64,000 bases of DNA from Spiractinospora alimapuensis (GCF_018437505.1 NZ_CP072467.1:3682010-3746009), one strand, 5' to 3'. Counted from the first letter of the stretch, positions 45,509 to 54,929 are shown. The notes: a model not told the origin generated them from the letters alone. Made by a program: numbers and translations.

Positions 45509-46143
45509 TCCAGGTCCTGTTGGTGGACGACCAACCCCTCGCCCGCGCCGGCCTGCGACGCATCCTTGAGCCCGAGGACGACCTGACCATCGTGGGCGAG
45601 TGCGCCGACGGTGACGAAGTCGTGGACGCGGTCTCCGCCCACCGGCCGGACGTCGTGGTGATGGACGTCCGGATGCGCCGTGTGGACGGTGCCACCGCGA
45701 CCCGCCACCTACGTACGGGAACCCTGCCGCCCCCGGTGCTGATCCTGACCACCTTCGACGACGACGAGACCGTCGCTGCGGCCCTGGGTGCCGGCGCGGC
45801 GGGCTTCGTGCTGAAGGACGCCCCCGGAGAGGACATAGTCCGGGCGACCCGCACCGTGGCCACCGGCGGGTCGTGGCTCGACCCACAGATCGCGGGGCAG
45901 GTGTTGGCGACCTACCGGCGGGTGTGGGGCCGGGGCGGCAAGGCAACGGCCACCGACCTCACCGACCGAGAGCGCGACGTCCTCCACCACGTCGGGCGAG
46001 GCTCCACCAACGCGGAGGTCGCCGCGGCCCTCCACGTCAGCGAGGCGACGGTCAAGACCCACCTCGGCAACATCCTCACCAAACTCGACCTCCGCGACCG
46101 CCCGGCCGCCATCGTCTTCGCCCACGACCACGGCTTGGTGTGA
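45505..46143 (+). CDS. NarL/FixJ-type response regulator
   Basis: A 212-residue partner of the preceding kinase. The receiver has QVLLVDDQPLARAGLRRIL, phospho-acceptor Asp in VVVMDVRMRRVDG, and Lys in FVLKDAPGED. The LuxR-type HTH has LTDRERDVLHHVGRGSTNAEVAAALHVSEATVKTHLGNIL. The GTG at 45505 overlaps the kinase stop (GTGA). Confidence 0.94.
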   Translation: MIQVLLVDDQPLARAGLRRILEPEDDLTIVGECADGDEVVDAVSAHRPDVVVMDVRMRRVDGATATRHLRTGTLPPPVLILTTFDDDETVAAALGAGAAGFVLKDAPGEDIVRATRTVATGGSWLDPQIAGQVLATYRRVWGRGGKATATDLTDRERDVLHHVGRGSTNAEVAAALHVSEATVKTHLGNILTKLDLRDRPAAIVFAHDHGLV

Positions 46144-46190
46144 CGACGGGAGAACGGGGGCCGTCAGCCGAGTTCGTTGGACTGTACGTC

Positions 46191-46671
46191 GTGGAGGAAC
46201 GCCCGCCACTCTGGCCACTGTGTACGGCCGATACGGTACGCGCCGCGCGGGTGTGGGCGCGAGCTCCGGGTGGGCGTCCAGAGGTGCGACGATGCCGTGG
46301 TGACGCTCAGTGAGCTGGTCACCAATGTGGTCGTCCATTCCTTGAGCGGTGCTCCTGGGGTACATCCCGCGCTGTGCTGGATGTGGACGACACTCGGATG
46401 CGGAGCACCGTCATCGACCTCGGGGGATCACCTATCCCGGCCCCCATCATCCTCACCGGCAATCCTCGAAGACGACATGGAGGTGCGCGGGCGCGGACTG
46501 GCCGTCGTTCACCAGCTCGCTGGCGGCTGGTGGGTGTCCACGGGCAATCACGAGTGCTCCGTCACCGACGAATTCGCGTTGAACGGAGCCCAGCCCACGG
46601 GCTTCCGCTCCGCACCACCACTCACGCCTGAGGCACGCGAACGCTACCTCCGACCCAACCCCCATCGGTGA
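46191..46671 (+). pseudogene. Frameshifted HATPase_c_2 (RsbW-like) anti-sigma/ATP-binding gene
   Basis: Pieces of one typical actinomycete small ATPase of the anti-sigma class occur in two alternating frames. TADTVRAARVWAR (from GTG 46191) is followed about 46262 by CDDAVVTLSELVTNVVVHS in the next frame. From about 46365 LDVDDTRMRSTVIDLGG is back in the first frame, and from about 46460 LEDDMEVRGRGLAVVHQLAGGWWV is in the second. At least three frame breaks are needed. Either it is a genuine pseudogene or the sequence has errors here. Confidence 0.65.
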
Positions 46672-46848
46672 GCTGGCCCGTGCGCGCCTGCCGCACCTCG
46701 CCCTGTGTTCCCCGCTCCTCCACCGCGACAGGGACCGGGCGGGTGTCCACCCCCGACCTACCCGACCTCCGACTCCTGGAACGACGGATCTGCGTCCACC
46801 TCACCCGTCCCAACGGTTCACGTGGGTGGAGTGGACCCCGCTCTGGCG

Positions 46849-46920
46849 GGTGGGGGTGCACAACCATCGGGTGGATGTGTGGAAAACCTGATGGAGTGGA
46901 GAAACTTCGATGGGGGAGCG
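46849..46920 (+). repeat. Dispersed intergenic element, copy B
   Basis: Contains GGTGGATGTGTGGAAAACCT, then GATGGAGTGGAGAAACTTCG and ATGGGGGAG. It aligns with copies A and C over roughly 60 bp with scattered differences. It lies between the frameshifted ATPase gene and the 3' end of the YqeB-like gene. Confidence 0.7.
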
Positions 46921-46959
46921 GCGCGGGACAAGGACCCCCATGGCGGGAAGGGCCCGGGC

Positions 46960-47649
46960 TCAACGGACGACGCGGAAGTGCTGCTTGCCATCACGGTCGC
47001 GGAGCATCACGTCGAGCGCCACCAGTTCGGAACGCAGCTCCTCGGCGTCGTCGGCCTTGTCGTTCTCCAGGGCCTTCGCTCGCGCCTTCAGCAGTGCGTT
47101 CGCCGAGGTCGACAGTTCGGGGAGACCATCGACCCAACGACGGTACTCCTCGGCGTGGGGGTCCTCCTCCATCCACGGGAATCCGTGTTCCTCCAGCGCG
47201 GCGCGCAGACGCTCGCGGTCGGGGAGGTCGCCGCCCTGGCGAAGCACCTCCCGCGCGTCCGGTCCCACCACCACGAGGTCCTTTCCGTCCACGAACACCG
47301 CGTCGACGTTGGCGCGCTCCACAGTGCGTGGACGGTTGTCGCGTACCGTGCGAAGCTCGTCGTCCCGCACGGTGACGGTGACGTACTCGCTCTCGCTCAT
47401 CAGCGCGAGCACCACCCCGCCCACGATGCCGAGCACCGCGCCGCCGATCGCCGCCGGAAGCTCCGGCAGGTTCGCCGCGAGCTCCACCGGACCGGGCAGC
47501 GGCAGCCAGTCGAATCCCACCAACCACTCGGCGAGGCGGGGCAGCAGCCAGCCCAGCACCGCCCCCGCCAGCGGGAAGCCGAGCCAGATCAGGGCCCACT
47601 CTCCTCGGGGCCGCGTCAACGTGGTCTCTGGCGCTCCGTGTGGTGTCAC
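46960..47649 (-). CDS. YqeB family membrane protein
   Basis: A 229-residue protein with two membrane helices (LIWLGFPLAGAVLGWLLPRL; AIGGAVLGIVGGVVLALM) around a short external loop. A PH-like domain with YVTVTVRDDELRTVRDN follows, and a charged helical C-terminus with RGGDLPDRERLRAAL-like and DPHAEEYRRWVDGLP segments. This matches the YqeB family known from Bacillus and actinobacteria, function unknown. The GTG at 47649 is used because GGGGAGGGAACC precedes it; the ATG at 47670 lacks such a site. Confidence 0.75.
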   Translation of the reverse strand: MTPHGAPETTLTRPRGEWALIWLGFPLAGAVLGWLLPRLAEWLVGFDWLPLPGPVELAANLPELPAAIGGAVLGIVGGVVLALMSESEYVTVTVRDDELRTVRDNRPRTVERANVDAVFVDGKDLVVVGPDAREVLRQGGDLPDRERLRAALEEHGFPWMEEDPHAEEYRRWVDGLPELSTSANALLKARAKALENDKADDAEELRSELVALDVMLRDRDGKQHFRVVR

Positions 47650-47847
47650 GGTTCCCTCCCCGTACGTCATGTCCCTGACGCTACGGAGGGCGCGTCCGCC
47701 CGCGCATCGGCCGCCGGTACCCGCCGCAACGACTTTCGTCGCTCCGTTGGGCGGGCGACTCACCCCAAAGTCGCCGATTCGCCGAAGGAGGTCTCCACAT
47801 CGCCCGCGAGACGCCGCCCGCGGCGCTGACCACGGTAGTTTCCCACC

Positions 47848-48996
47848 ATGAGCACCATCGAGTCCTGGGCCCGACGCCGAGACGTCCGCGCCCGGCTCAC
47901 CGACACCGGCGCGTTCGTGCTCGCTCTGGGATACATGTCCGTGTGGCTGGTCATCCTGGTGGACGACGCGACCGTGAACGTGGGCGTCCTCCAACGCAAC
48001 CTCGTGCTCGCTCTCCTGGCCTGTCTGGCGCTGTGGTGGCGTCGCCGTTGGCCCGTCGGAGTCGCGGCCGTGCTGGTCCCGTTGGCGGCCGTCGCCGACC
48101 TCGGACAGGGCGCGTTGATCATCGCCCTGTTCACCGTCGCCGCGCACCGATCCACCCGGGCGACGTTGACTCTCGCCGGTGCCTTCCTCCTCCTTCGGGC
48201 CGGCCTCGTGCTGGGCTTCTCCGACGTCACCACCGATGTCGCCTGGGTGTTGGTCTTCTCCGCGACCACCACGATCGCCGCCGTGGGCTGGGGTTTCTTC
48301 GCGCGACGCAGGACCGAGCTGATGGCGTCCCTGCGAGATCGGGCCGAGCGGGCCGAGACCGAGGCGCGGCTCCGGGCCGAACAGGCACAGCGCAGCGCCC
48401 GGGAGCAGGTCGCCCGTGAGATCCACGACGTTCTGGGGCACCGGCTCTCCCTGCTCAGTGTGCACGCGGGCGCGCTCGAGTACCGGCCGGACGCCTCGCG
48501 GGACGACGTCTCCCACGCGGCCCGCGTGATCCGGGACAGCGCCCACGCCGCACTCCAGGACTTGCGCACCGTCGTCGGCGTCCTCCGCGCCCCGGTCGGT
48601 GAACTGCCCGCCCCGACCGAAGAGGACCTCGCCCGGCTCGTCACCGAGACCCGCGCGGCCGGAACCCCCGTTGAGTTCGTGCGCGCCGTGGAGGGAACCC
48701 CACCGGACGACGCCGTGCGAGCCGCCTACCGGGTGGTGCAGGAGGGGCTCACCAACGTACGCAAGCACGCACCCGGAGCGGGCGCGGACGTGCGGCTCTC
48801 CGGCTCCGCCAGGACCGGACTGACCGTGGACGTCACCAACACCCCGCCCGAACGCCCCTCCGAGCCCCCCGACACGACCGGACAGGGGCTGCTCGGTCTC
48901 ACCGAACGCGTCACCCTGCTGGACGGACACCTCGAACACGGACCTGACCAGGAGGGTGGCTTCCGACTCCACGCCTGGCTACCGTGGCCCGCGTGA
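47848..48996 (+). CDS. NarL-type sensor histidine kinase (second system)
   Basis: A 382-residue kinase with four to five hydrophobic helices (about 22-155) and a coiled linker (RDRAERAETEARLRAEQAQ). The HisKA_3 site is REIHDVLGHRLSLLSVHAG, with N-box YRVVQEGLTNVRKHAPGAG and G-box GQGLLGLTERV. It is separate from the system at 44.2 kb and not a close duplicate: the kinase cores differ throughout. Its stop overlaps the response regulator start. Confidence 0.93.
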   Translation: MSTIESWARRRDVRARLTDTGAFVLALGYMSVWLVILVDDATVNVGVLQRNLVLALLACLALWWRRRWPVGVAAVLVPLAAVADLGQGALIIALFTVAAHRSTRATLTLAGAFLLLRAGLVLGFSDVTTDVAWVLVFSATTTIAAVGWGFFARRRTELMASLRDRAERAETEARLRAEQAQRSAREQVAREIHDVLGHRLSLLSVHAGALEYRPDASRDDVSHAARVIRDSAHAALQDLRTVVGVLRAPVGELPAPTEEDLARLVTETRAAGTPVEFVRAVEGTPPDDAVRAAYRVVQEGLTNVRKHAPGAGADVRLSGSARTGLTVDVTNTPPERPSEPPDTTGQGLLGLTERVTLLDGHLEHGPDQEGGFRLHAWLPWPA

Positions 48997-49667
48997 CCGA
49001 TACCGACCAGGTGAGCGTGCTCATCGTCGACGACGACCCCCTGCTGCGAACCGGCCTACGCATGATGCTCGACGGCGCGGAGGGAATCCGCGTGGTGGGC
49101 GAGGCCGCCGACGGCACCGAAGTCGAGAACGAGGTCCGCCGCACCGCCCCCGACGTCGTGCTGATGGACATCCGCATGCCCGGCATGGACGGGCTCGCCG
49201 CCACGCGACGGCTCCGATCCCGCCAGTCCGCGCCCGAGGTGATCGTGCTGACCACCTTCGACGCCGACTCCCACGTCCTGGGGGCGCTGCGGGCCGGAGC
49301 CGCCGGGTTCGTCCTGAAGGACACCTCACCGCCGGAGATCGTCGCCGCCATCCACCGCGTCGCCCACGGCGATCCGGTCCTCTCCCCCTCCGTGACCCGA
49401 CGCCTGATGAACCGCGTCGCCGAGTCAGACCAGGACCGGCGCCGCCGCCAGGCCCAGGACCGGCTGGCGGTCCTGAACGAACGGGAACGGGCGGTGGCCG
49501 ACGCGGTCGGATCCGGAAAGTCCAACGCCGAGATCGCCGCGGACCTCTACCTCGGGGTTCCCACGGTGAAGACCCACGTGTCCAACATCCTCACCAAACT
49601 CGACCTCAACAATCGCGTCCAGGTCGCCCTCCTCGTCCACGACGCCCGCGCGGGGGAACCGGAGTAG
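48993..49667 (+). CDS. NarL/FixJ-type response regulator (second system)
   Basis: A 224-residue regulator: SVLIVDDDPLLRTGLRMML, phospho-Asp in VVLMDIRMPGMDGLAATR, Lys in FVLKDTSPPE, and HTH with LNERERAVADAVGSGKSNAEIAADLYLGVPTVKTHVSNIL. The GTG at 48993 gives a GTGA overlap with the kinase; GTG 48984 is an alternative. The target genes are unknown. Confidence 0.93.
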   Translation: MTDTDQVSVLIVDDDPLLRTGLRMMLDGAEGIRVVGEAADGTEVENEVRRTAPDVVLMDIRMPGMDGLAATRRLRSRQSAPEVIVLTTFDADSHVLGALRAGAAGFVLKDTSPPEIVAAIHRVAHGDPVLSPSVTRRLMNRVAESDQDRRRRQAQDRLAVLNERERAVADAVGSGKSNAEIAADLYLGVPTVKTHVSNILTKLDLNNRVQVALLVHDARAGEPE

Positions 49668-49790
49668 CAGGGACGTCGACCCGCCGACCCGCCCGCCGGA
49701 CGAGCTCCCCTGACACCCGGGTTCGACCTCTGACGCCGGCACCGAAGCTCCGGGATCGGTGGATGCCAGGTCCCCCCCGGGGGGCGGCGG

Positions 49791-50195
49791 TCAGTGCGTG
49801 ACCGCGACCGCTTCGACCTCCACCAACTGGTCGTCGTAGCCGAGGCACGCGACGCCCAGCAAGGTGCTCGGCGCGTCGTGGTCACCCATGTGCGCCCGCA
49901 CCACGTTCCAGGCGGCCACCAGATCGTCCTGGCGGGAGGACGCCACGTAGACGGTCGTCTTCACGACGTTCTGCAGGTTCGCCCCGGCGCCCTCGAGCGC
50001 CGTCGCCAGGTTGCGCATCACCCGCTCCGCCTGGCCGGCGTAGTCGCCGACCGCGACGGTGTTGCCCGCGTCGTCCAGTGGACAGGCCCCCGCCGTCCAC
50101 ACGGCCCGAGCGGGCATGGACGCCACCGCCGCGTAGGCGTAGTCCACCGCGTCGGTGAGGTCGTCGTTGCGGACCAGTGTTACCCCGTTGGTCAT
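49791..50195 (-). CDS. RidA family (YjgF/Rid) protein
   Basis: A 134-residue Rid-fold protein. RidA deaminates reactive enamine/imine intermediates from PLP enzymes. The segments YAYAAVASMPARAVWTAGACPLD, VKTTVYVASSRQDDLVAAWNV and TLLGVACLGYDDQLVEVEA match the family; the RidA Arg expected near residue 105 is not obvious, so it may be a Rid subfamily without imine deaminase activity. A Cys-containing LGVACLG loop replaces the usual RxxxEV. Confidence 0.85.
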   Translation of the reverse strand: MTNGVTLVRNDDLTDAVDYAYAAVASMPARAVWTAGACPLDDAGNTVAVGDYAGQAERVMRNLATALEGAGANLQNVVKTTVYVASSRQDDLVAAWNVVRAHMGDHDAPSTLLGVACLGYDDQLVEVEAVAVTH

Positions 50196-50347
50196 GGATC
50201 TCCTCGATGAAGGTTCAGTGTTCAGCCCTGATATGTCTCATTCAACGGGCCTCCGAGCAGGGGAGTTCCGGGCGACGGGTGCTCGGAGTGTGACGTTCAC
50301 GCGTGCCACGAGATCTTGCGTCGCCCTCACCCGCTATCGTCGTACGT

Positions 50348-50938
50348 ATGATCGATATCGAGCCGGCCGCACGGCGAATGCGGAACCTGGCCGCTGGCGT
50401 TCCCGACGACGAGCTGGCCGCACCGACACCGTGTGCGGAGATGCGGGTGGGCGACCTGCTGGACCACGTCCTGACGCTCGCGTGGGCCTTTCGGCTCGCC
50501 GCCGAGAAGGAGACGACAGCGGCGGACGGCCCGCCCCCGGTTCCGAAGGCGGAGAACCTGCCGTCGGACTGGCGGACGCGGCTTGACCACCGGCTCGGCG
50601 CTCTGGTCGAGGCCTGGTCGGATCCCACCGCGTGGGAGGGAGAAACCGCGGTCGGCGGCGTGGCGGCGCCTGGCGAGGAGGTCGGGATGATCGCCCTCGA
50701 CGAGCTGGTCCTGCACGGGTGGGACCTCGCCCGCGCCACCGGGCAGGAGTACGTGTGCCCCCAGGACGACGCCGAGGCGTGCTACGCCTTCGTCTCCGCA
50801 GTCCCACCCGACGATCCCGCCGCACGCGAAGGCCTGTTCGGCCCCGTGGTCCCGGTCCCCCAGGACGCCCCGTTGTTCGACCGAGTGCTGGGCCTCAGCG
50901 GTCGCGACCCGAAGTGGACACCGCCCGCGTCCGGCTGA
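50348..50938 (+). CDS. TIGR03086/maleylpyruvate-isomerase-like DinB-fold protein
   Basis: A 196-residue helical-bundle protein of the MDMPI/DinB superfamily: ELAAPTPCAEMRVGDLLDHVL (His metal ligand), ALDELVLHGWDLARATGQ (second His) and the C-terminal LFGPVVPVPQDAPLFDRVLGLSGRDP are typical of TIGR03086. The family binds a metal with conserved His and some members use mycothiol. The ATG at 50348 is used; the substrate is unknown. Confidence 0.88.
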   Translation: MIDIEPAARRMRNLAAGVPDDELAAPTPCAEMRVGDLLDHVLTLAWAFRLAAEKETTAADGPPPVPKAENLPSDWRTRLDHRLGALVEAWSDPTAWEGETAVGGVAAPGEEVGMIALDELVLHGWDLARATGQEYVCPQDDAEACYAFVSAVPPDDPAAREGLFGPVVPVPQDAPLFDRVLGLSGRDPKWTPPASG

Positions 50939-51222
50939 AGTTCCTCGACCGGTTCCCGTCCCGCCCAGCCGGGACGTCTGGGGCGAGGAACCAGTCGGTG
51001 CCCGACCGGCGCCCTCCACTGTGGACCGAGCCCGCGCGTACTGCGTTCTCCGGTCGCGATGGATTTCGCTCGTGTGCTGGTCCTCCCGCCGAGGACGCCG
51101 CCGCATGTGGGGGCCCGATCGGGCTTGTCCAACACCTGCGGCCGGCCGATGTTCACCCGTTCTGTTCGCGCTCGCGGGTTTTTCGTACGCTGGGCCGGAG
51201 CCGAGAGACGGGGAGACACGCC

Positions 51223-52122
51223 ATGCCGTGGCAGTTCTACGCGGTGCACCTGCTGCTCGGGACGGTGTTCGTCGGCTTTGGTGGGTACCGGTTGTGGCGG
51301 GAGCGCGAGCTTCGTGTCGGGGGTGTCTCGACCTATGCGGTGATCGTCGCGCACGACGTCCACTACGGTGCGGGAGATCCCGGGGGCATCCACGTCGAGA
51401 ACCGGTCCGCGGATCCCGGCCGGCCCACGCGGTTCCCCTGGTCGGTCGGGACCGGGGACCGGAGCCTGACGCAGGCGCCGATCGTCGAGTTCACCACGGC
51501 GGAGGGGCGGACGGTCCGTGCGCGGTCCCGGGTCAGTACGACCGCCACGAGCTTCACCCCGGGGCGCGTCGTCACCGTGCACTATGACCTGGCCTCCCCC
51601 CAGGAGGTCGCGATCGACGGGCACGGACGTGGCCTCCTACGGCTGTTCGTCGCGATCGGGGTGTTGCTGTTCGTCATCGCCACCGTATTCGCCGTCGTCC
51701 CCGACGACGAGCTGGGGCCGTGGATCGCCGCCGGGGTGCCGCTGATCCTGGGCAGCGCCTTTCTCGGGATCGGTGGCCACGGGGTGGCGCGGGTGGTGAA
51801 CACACGCCGGCGCGGGACGGCCGCCACCGGAACGATCGTCGGCGAGTCGACGTCGTCCACCCGGGAGGGCATCACGCTGTACCACCCGGTGGTGCGGTTC
51901 CAGCTCCCCACCGGGCACACCGTCGACGTGCCGTCCGAGCGTGGCCGCGTCCTCGGCCGTCCACAGCGTGGGGAGAACGTCACCGTGCGGTACCTGCCGG
52001 AGGACCCCTACCGGATGGCTCTCGCCGGAGACCGCCCGCGCCCCCTGTTCGTGCTCTTCTCGTTCGTCGGGGCACTCATTCTGGCGGGGGGACTGATCGT
52101 GACGGCGATCGTCGTCCTGTGA
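51223..52122 (+). CDS. DUF3592 membrane protein (two copies of the domain)
   Basis: A 299-residue protein with an N-terminal helix (YAVHLLLGTVFVGFGGYRLW), a beta-rich DUF3592 domain (GVSTYAVIVAHDVHY ... PGRVVTVHYDLASPQEVAI), two central helices, a second DUF3592 copy (GTAATGTIVGESTSS ... RGENVTVRYLPEDPYRMAL) and a final helix. Function unknown. The ATG at 51223 has GGGGAGA about 7 nt upstream. Confidence 0.85.
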   Translation: MPWQFYAVHLLLGTVFVGFGGYRLWRERELRVGGVSTYAVIVAHDVHYGAGDPGGIHVENRSADPGRPTRFPWSVGTGDRSLTQAPIVEFTTAEGRTVRARSRVSTTATSFTPGRVVTVHYDLASPQEVAIDGHGRGLLRLFVAIGVLLFVIATVFAVVPDDELGPWIAAGVPLILGSAFLGIGGHGVARVVNTRRRGTAATGTIVGESTSSTREGITLYHPVVRFQLPTGHTVDVPSERGRVLGRPQRGENVTVRYLPEDPYRMALAGDRPRPLFVLFSFVGALILAGGLIVTAIVVL

Positions 52123-52141
52123 CCCCAGCCCGGCTCGGGCC

Positions 52142-53611
52142 TCACATGACCATCTGGTCGAGAGTGCTCGCGCGCAGCGGTCGGCGCGCGGCGTAGTCAA
52201 CCCAGGCCGCGCGCATCCGTCGGACCGCGGTGCTCAGCGTGTCCCGGTCGCCGGAGAAGGGGATCCGCACCCAGGGGGAGGTGCCGCCCCCTGGGGTGAG
52301 GGCGTCGCCGGGGAGGAGCACCACCCCGTGCCGGGCCGCGATCTGCGTGTAGGCACCGGCCTCTCCCTCGGGGAGGCGGACCCACATACTCTGTCCCCCC
52401 TGCGGACGAACCCACTGCCAGGTGGGAAGGTGTTCGGCGAATTCGTTGACCAGGTGTTCGAACCGATGGCGCAGCGCGGTCGCCCGGCGGTGGGCGAGGT
52501 CGTCCAGGACGGGGAACAGGCTTGCCGCCGCCAGTTGGGAGCAGAACTCCCCGCTCATTCCCGCCAGTGTGCGGAGGCGGAGGAGTTGGGAGATCACCTC
52601 CGCGTCGGCCCGCACCCAGCCGATCCGAAGCCCGCCCCACACCGACTTGCTCAGGGATCCCACCGTCACCACCTGTTCCCCGCCGGGGTAGGAGGCGAGC
52701 GGGGGCGGAGCGGGGTCGTCGAAGGGAAGGTCGACCATGGTCTCGTCCTCGACCAGCATCACGTCGTACTGGCGCGCCGCCGCCGCGATTCGTCGCCGCC
52801 GCGCGGGCGGGATGACCGTCCCCGTCGGGTTGTGGAACGTGGGGATCAGGTAGGCGAGCACCGGGCGGGAGCCGGCGAACCGGTCCAACAGACGCGTGAC
52901 GTCCACACCTTCCCCGCCCACGGGCACCGTGCGTACGACCGCCGAGGCCGCACCGAAGAGGGCGAGCGCGCCCGGATAGGTGGGGTTCTCGCACAGCACC
53001 GTGTCCCCGGCGCTGACATACCCGCGGACCAGGAGGTCGAGCGCCTGCTGCGCGCCGTTGGTGACCAGGATCTGGTCGGGGGTGGTGGGGAGTCCGCGGT
53101 GGGTGTAGCGCTCCGCCACGGCCTGGCGCAGCGCCGGATGGCCGGCGGGGTGGACCCCGATGTCGCCGTGCACGGTGGTCAACTGGTCCGCGGCTTGGGC
53201 GTAGGCGTCCTGGAGCTCGCGTGGTGGAGCGTCCGGGGCGACACAAGCGAGCAGCACCGCGTCGGTCGTGTTCTCCTGGAACATGCTGAGGAACTGGGGG
53301 GTGTTGGGAGCGTTGCCCACGGTGTGGGCGACCGGCTGGCTCCGAGGCGCCACACGCGTTCCGCTGCCCTGTCGACGCAGAACGTAACCATCCTCACGCA
53401 GTCGGTCGAAACAGGCCACGACCGTGCCTCGCCCCACTGCCAGCAGCGTCGCCAGCCGACGTTCCGGAGGCAGCGGGGTGTCCGAGGGGAGGGTGCCCTC
53501 GTCGATCAAGGCACGAAGACGCGTGGCGAGCAGCAGATACAGCGGTCCACGCCCATTCGCCCACCGGCCGAGCAGGGCGGACAGAGCCTCGGGGGAGATT
53601 GGTTCAGGCAC
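52142..53611 (-). CDS. MocR-type PLP-dependent transcriptional regulator
   Basis: A 489-residue fusion of a GntR winged helix (PLYLLLATRLRALIDEGTLPSDTPLPPERRLATLLAVGRGTVV) and a fold-type I aminotransferase domain. The PLP lysine is in VGSLSKSVWGGLRIGWVRA. Also visible are PTFHNPTGTVIPPARRRR and VTNGAQQALDLLVRGYV. It senses PLP or an amino acid adduct and probably controls the divergent lyase gene. The start is a GTG at 53611, inside the palindromic operator. Confidence 0.93.
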   Translation of the reverse strand: MPEPISPEALSALLGRWANGRGPLYLLLATRLRALIDEGTLPSDTPLPPERRLATLLAVGRGTVVACFDRLREDGYVLRRQGSGTRVAPRSQPVAHTVGNAPNTPQFLSMFQENTTDAVLLACVAPDAPPRELQDAYAQAADQLTTVHGDIGVHPAGHPALRQAVAERYTHRGLPTTPDQILVTNGAQQALDLLVRGYVSAGDTVLCENPTYPGALALFGAASAVVRTVPVGGEGVDVTRLLDRFAGSRPVLAYLIPTFHNPTGTVIPPARRRRIAAAARQYDVMLVEDETMVDLPFDDPAPPPLASYPGGEQVVTVGSLSKSVWGGLRIGWVRADAEVISQLLRLRTLAGMSGEFCSQLAAASLFPVLDDLAHRRATALRHRFEHLVNEFAEHLPTWQWVRPQGGQSMWVRLPEGEAGAYTQIAARHGVVLLPGDALTPGGGTSPWVRIPFSGDRDTLSTAVRRMRAAWVDYAARRPLRASTLDQMVM

Positions 53612-53633
53612 AGAACCAATAATGCAGTATTGG
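53598..53633. promoter_or_regulatory. MocR operator with three ATTGG half-sites
   Basis: ATTGGTTC (53598-53605) faces its exact complement GAACCAAT (53613-53620) across 7 bp. CCAATA (53616-53621) faces TATTGG (53628-53633) across 6 bp. The three half-sites overlap the mocR start codon and lie in the divergent promoter, suggesting autoregulation and control of the lyase gene. Confidence 0.6.
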
Positions 53634-53672
53634 ACCTACACCTGGAATCAGAACTGGGAGAAACTGCGGCAC

Positions 53673-54890
53673 ATGGCACAGAACGACGCGTTCGACCCGA
53701 CCACCCCCGAGCTTTCCCCCAGCTCCCGCGCGATCCACACCGAGGCACCGGCGGACCTTGGCGGCGCGCCGCTCGGGATTCCGTTGTACCAGAGCCAGGT
53801 GTATCGCTTCGCCAAGGCCGACCAGCTCGCCGACGCGTTGGCGGGCCCGGGAGCTCCCTTCGTCTACGGCCGGCACGGAAACCCCACCGTGGCGGCCTTC
53901 GAGCAGGCCATGGCCGACCTGGAGGGTGGCGCCGCCGCGTGGGCCGCCGGTTCCGGTATGGGCGCGATCACCTCGACCGTCCTGGGGCTGTTGGGCGCGG
54001 GGGACCACGTGGTGGCGCAGAACGCCATCTACGGCGGCACCAGGACCGTGCTCAGTGACCTCGCGGCCCGGTGGGGCCTGGAGGTCAGTTACGTCGACCC
54101 CACGCCCGACGCCGTGCGCGCCGCGCTGCGTCCCAACACCAGGCTGGTGCACCTGGAGACCATCGCCAACCCGACCGGCGCCGTGCACGACCTCAAGGGC
54201 ATAGCCGCGGTGGCCCGGGAGGCGGGTGCCTACACGGTCGTGGACAACACGTTCGCCACACCGTTGCTCTGCCGCCCGATCGAACACGGGGCGGACATCG
54301 TGGTCCACTCCGCCACCAAGTACATCGGGGGACACGCCGACGTACTGGGCGGCGTCGCGGTGTTCGCCGACCGTGGCGTGCTCGACACGGTGTGGCCCCG
54401 CGTCGCCGAGTACGGCTCAGCGCTGGACCCGTTCGCGGCGTGGCTCCTCGCCCGGGGGCTGCAGACCCTCGGTGTGCGGATGCGGCAGCACAGCGCCAAC
54501 ACCCTGGAGCTCGCCACGCGCCTGGATCGGCATCCTGGGGTACGCCGCGTGCACTACCCCGGCCTCCCGGACCACCCCAGCCACGCCCGTGCCACGGAGC
54601 TGCTCGACGGAGGCTACGGCGGGGTCCTCGCCTTCGAACTGGACGGAGGCCGCGAGGCCGGCCGGACGTTCATCGAGGCGGTGCGTCTGGTCTCGCTCTC
54701 CGCGTCCCTCGGTGACGTCAAGTCACTCGCCATGCACCCCGCGACCGTCTCCCACCGCCACCTCACCAGTGAGGAACTCGCCGCCGCCGGCATTGACGAG
54801 GGGCTCATCCGGTTCAGCGTCGGGATCGAGGACGTCGAGGACATCTGGCGGGACGTGGACCAGGCCCTCGCCCACGCGACCGGGGCCTGA
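53673..54890 (+). CDS. Cys/Met-metabolism PLP enzyme (cystathionine/methionine gamma-lyase family)
   Basis: A 405-residue trans-sulfuration family enzyme. Features: YGRHGNPTVAAFEQAMADLEGG, TNP-type VHLETIANPTGAVHDLKG, the PLP lysine in DIVVHSATKYIGGHADVLGG, and MHPATVSHRHLTSEELAAAGI near the end. It could be cystathionine gamma-synthase, a gamma-lyase or a sulfhydrylase; the MocR partner suggests amino-acid-responsive catabolism. The ATG at 53673 is taken because GGGAG lies 12 nt upstream; an ATG at 53623 lies inside the operator. Confidence 0.9.
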   Translation: MAQNDAFDPTTPELSPSSRAIHTEAPADLGGAPLGIPLYQSQVYRFAKADQLADALAGPGAPFVYGRHGNPTVAAFEQAMADLEGGAAAWAAGSGMGAITSTVLGLLGAGDHVVAQNAIYGGTRTVLSDLAARWGLEVSYVDPTPDAVRAALRPNTRLVHLETIANPTGAVHDLKGIAAVAREAGAYTVVDNTFATPLLCRPIEHGADIVVHSATKYIGGHADVLGGVAVFADRGVLDTVWPRVAEYGSALDPFAAWLLARGLQTLGVRMRQHSANTLELATRLDRHPGVRRVHYPGLPDHPSHARATELLDGGYGGVLAFELDGGREAGRTFIEAVRLVSLSASLGDVKSLAMHPATVSHRHLTSEELAAAGIDEGLIRFSVGIEDVEDIWRDVDQALAHATGA

Positions 54891-54929
54891 GGACGGCCAC
54901 CGTCCACCGGCCGGGTCACAGGGGGTCGC

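Noticed and set aside
47730-47773. CGACTTT...AAAGTCG inverted repeat before the second histidine kinase
   Set aside because: The arms are short (7 bp), widely spaced (30 bp) and GC-biased background gives similar pairs; not listed as an operator.
52328-54058. Open frame of 576 aa on the plus strand over mocR
   Set aside because: It is antisense to the MocR gene and merges into the lyase region without any domain; a high-GC shadow.
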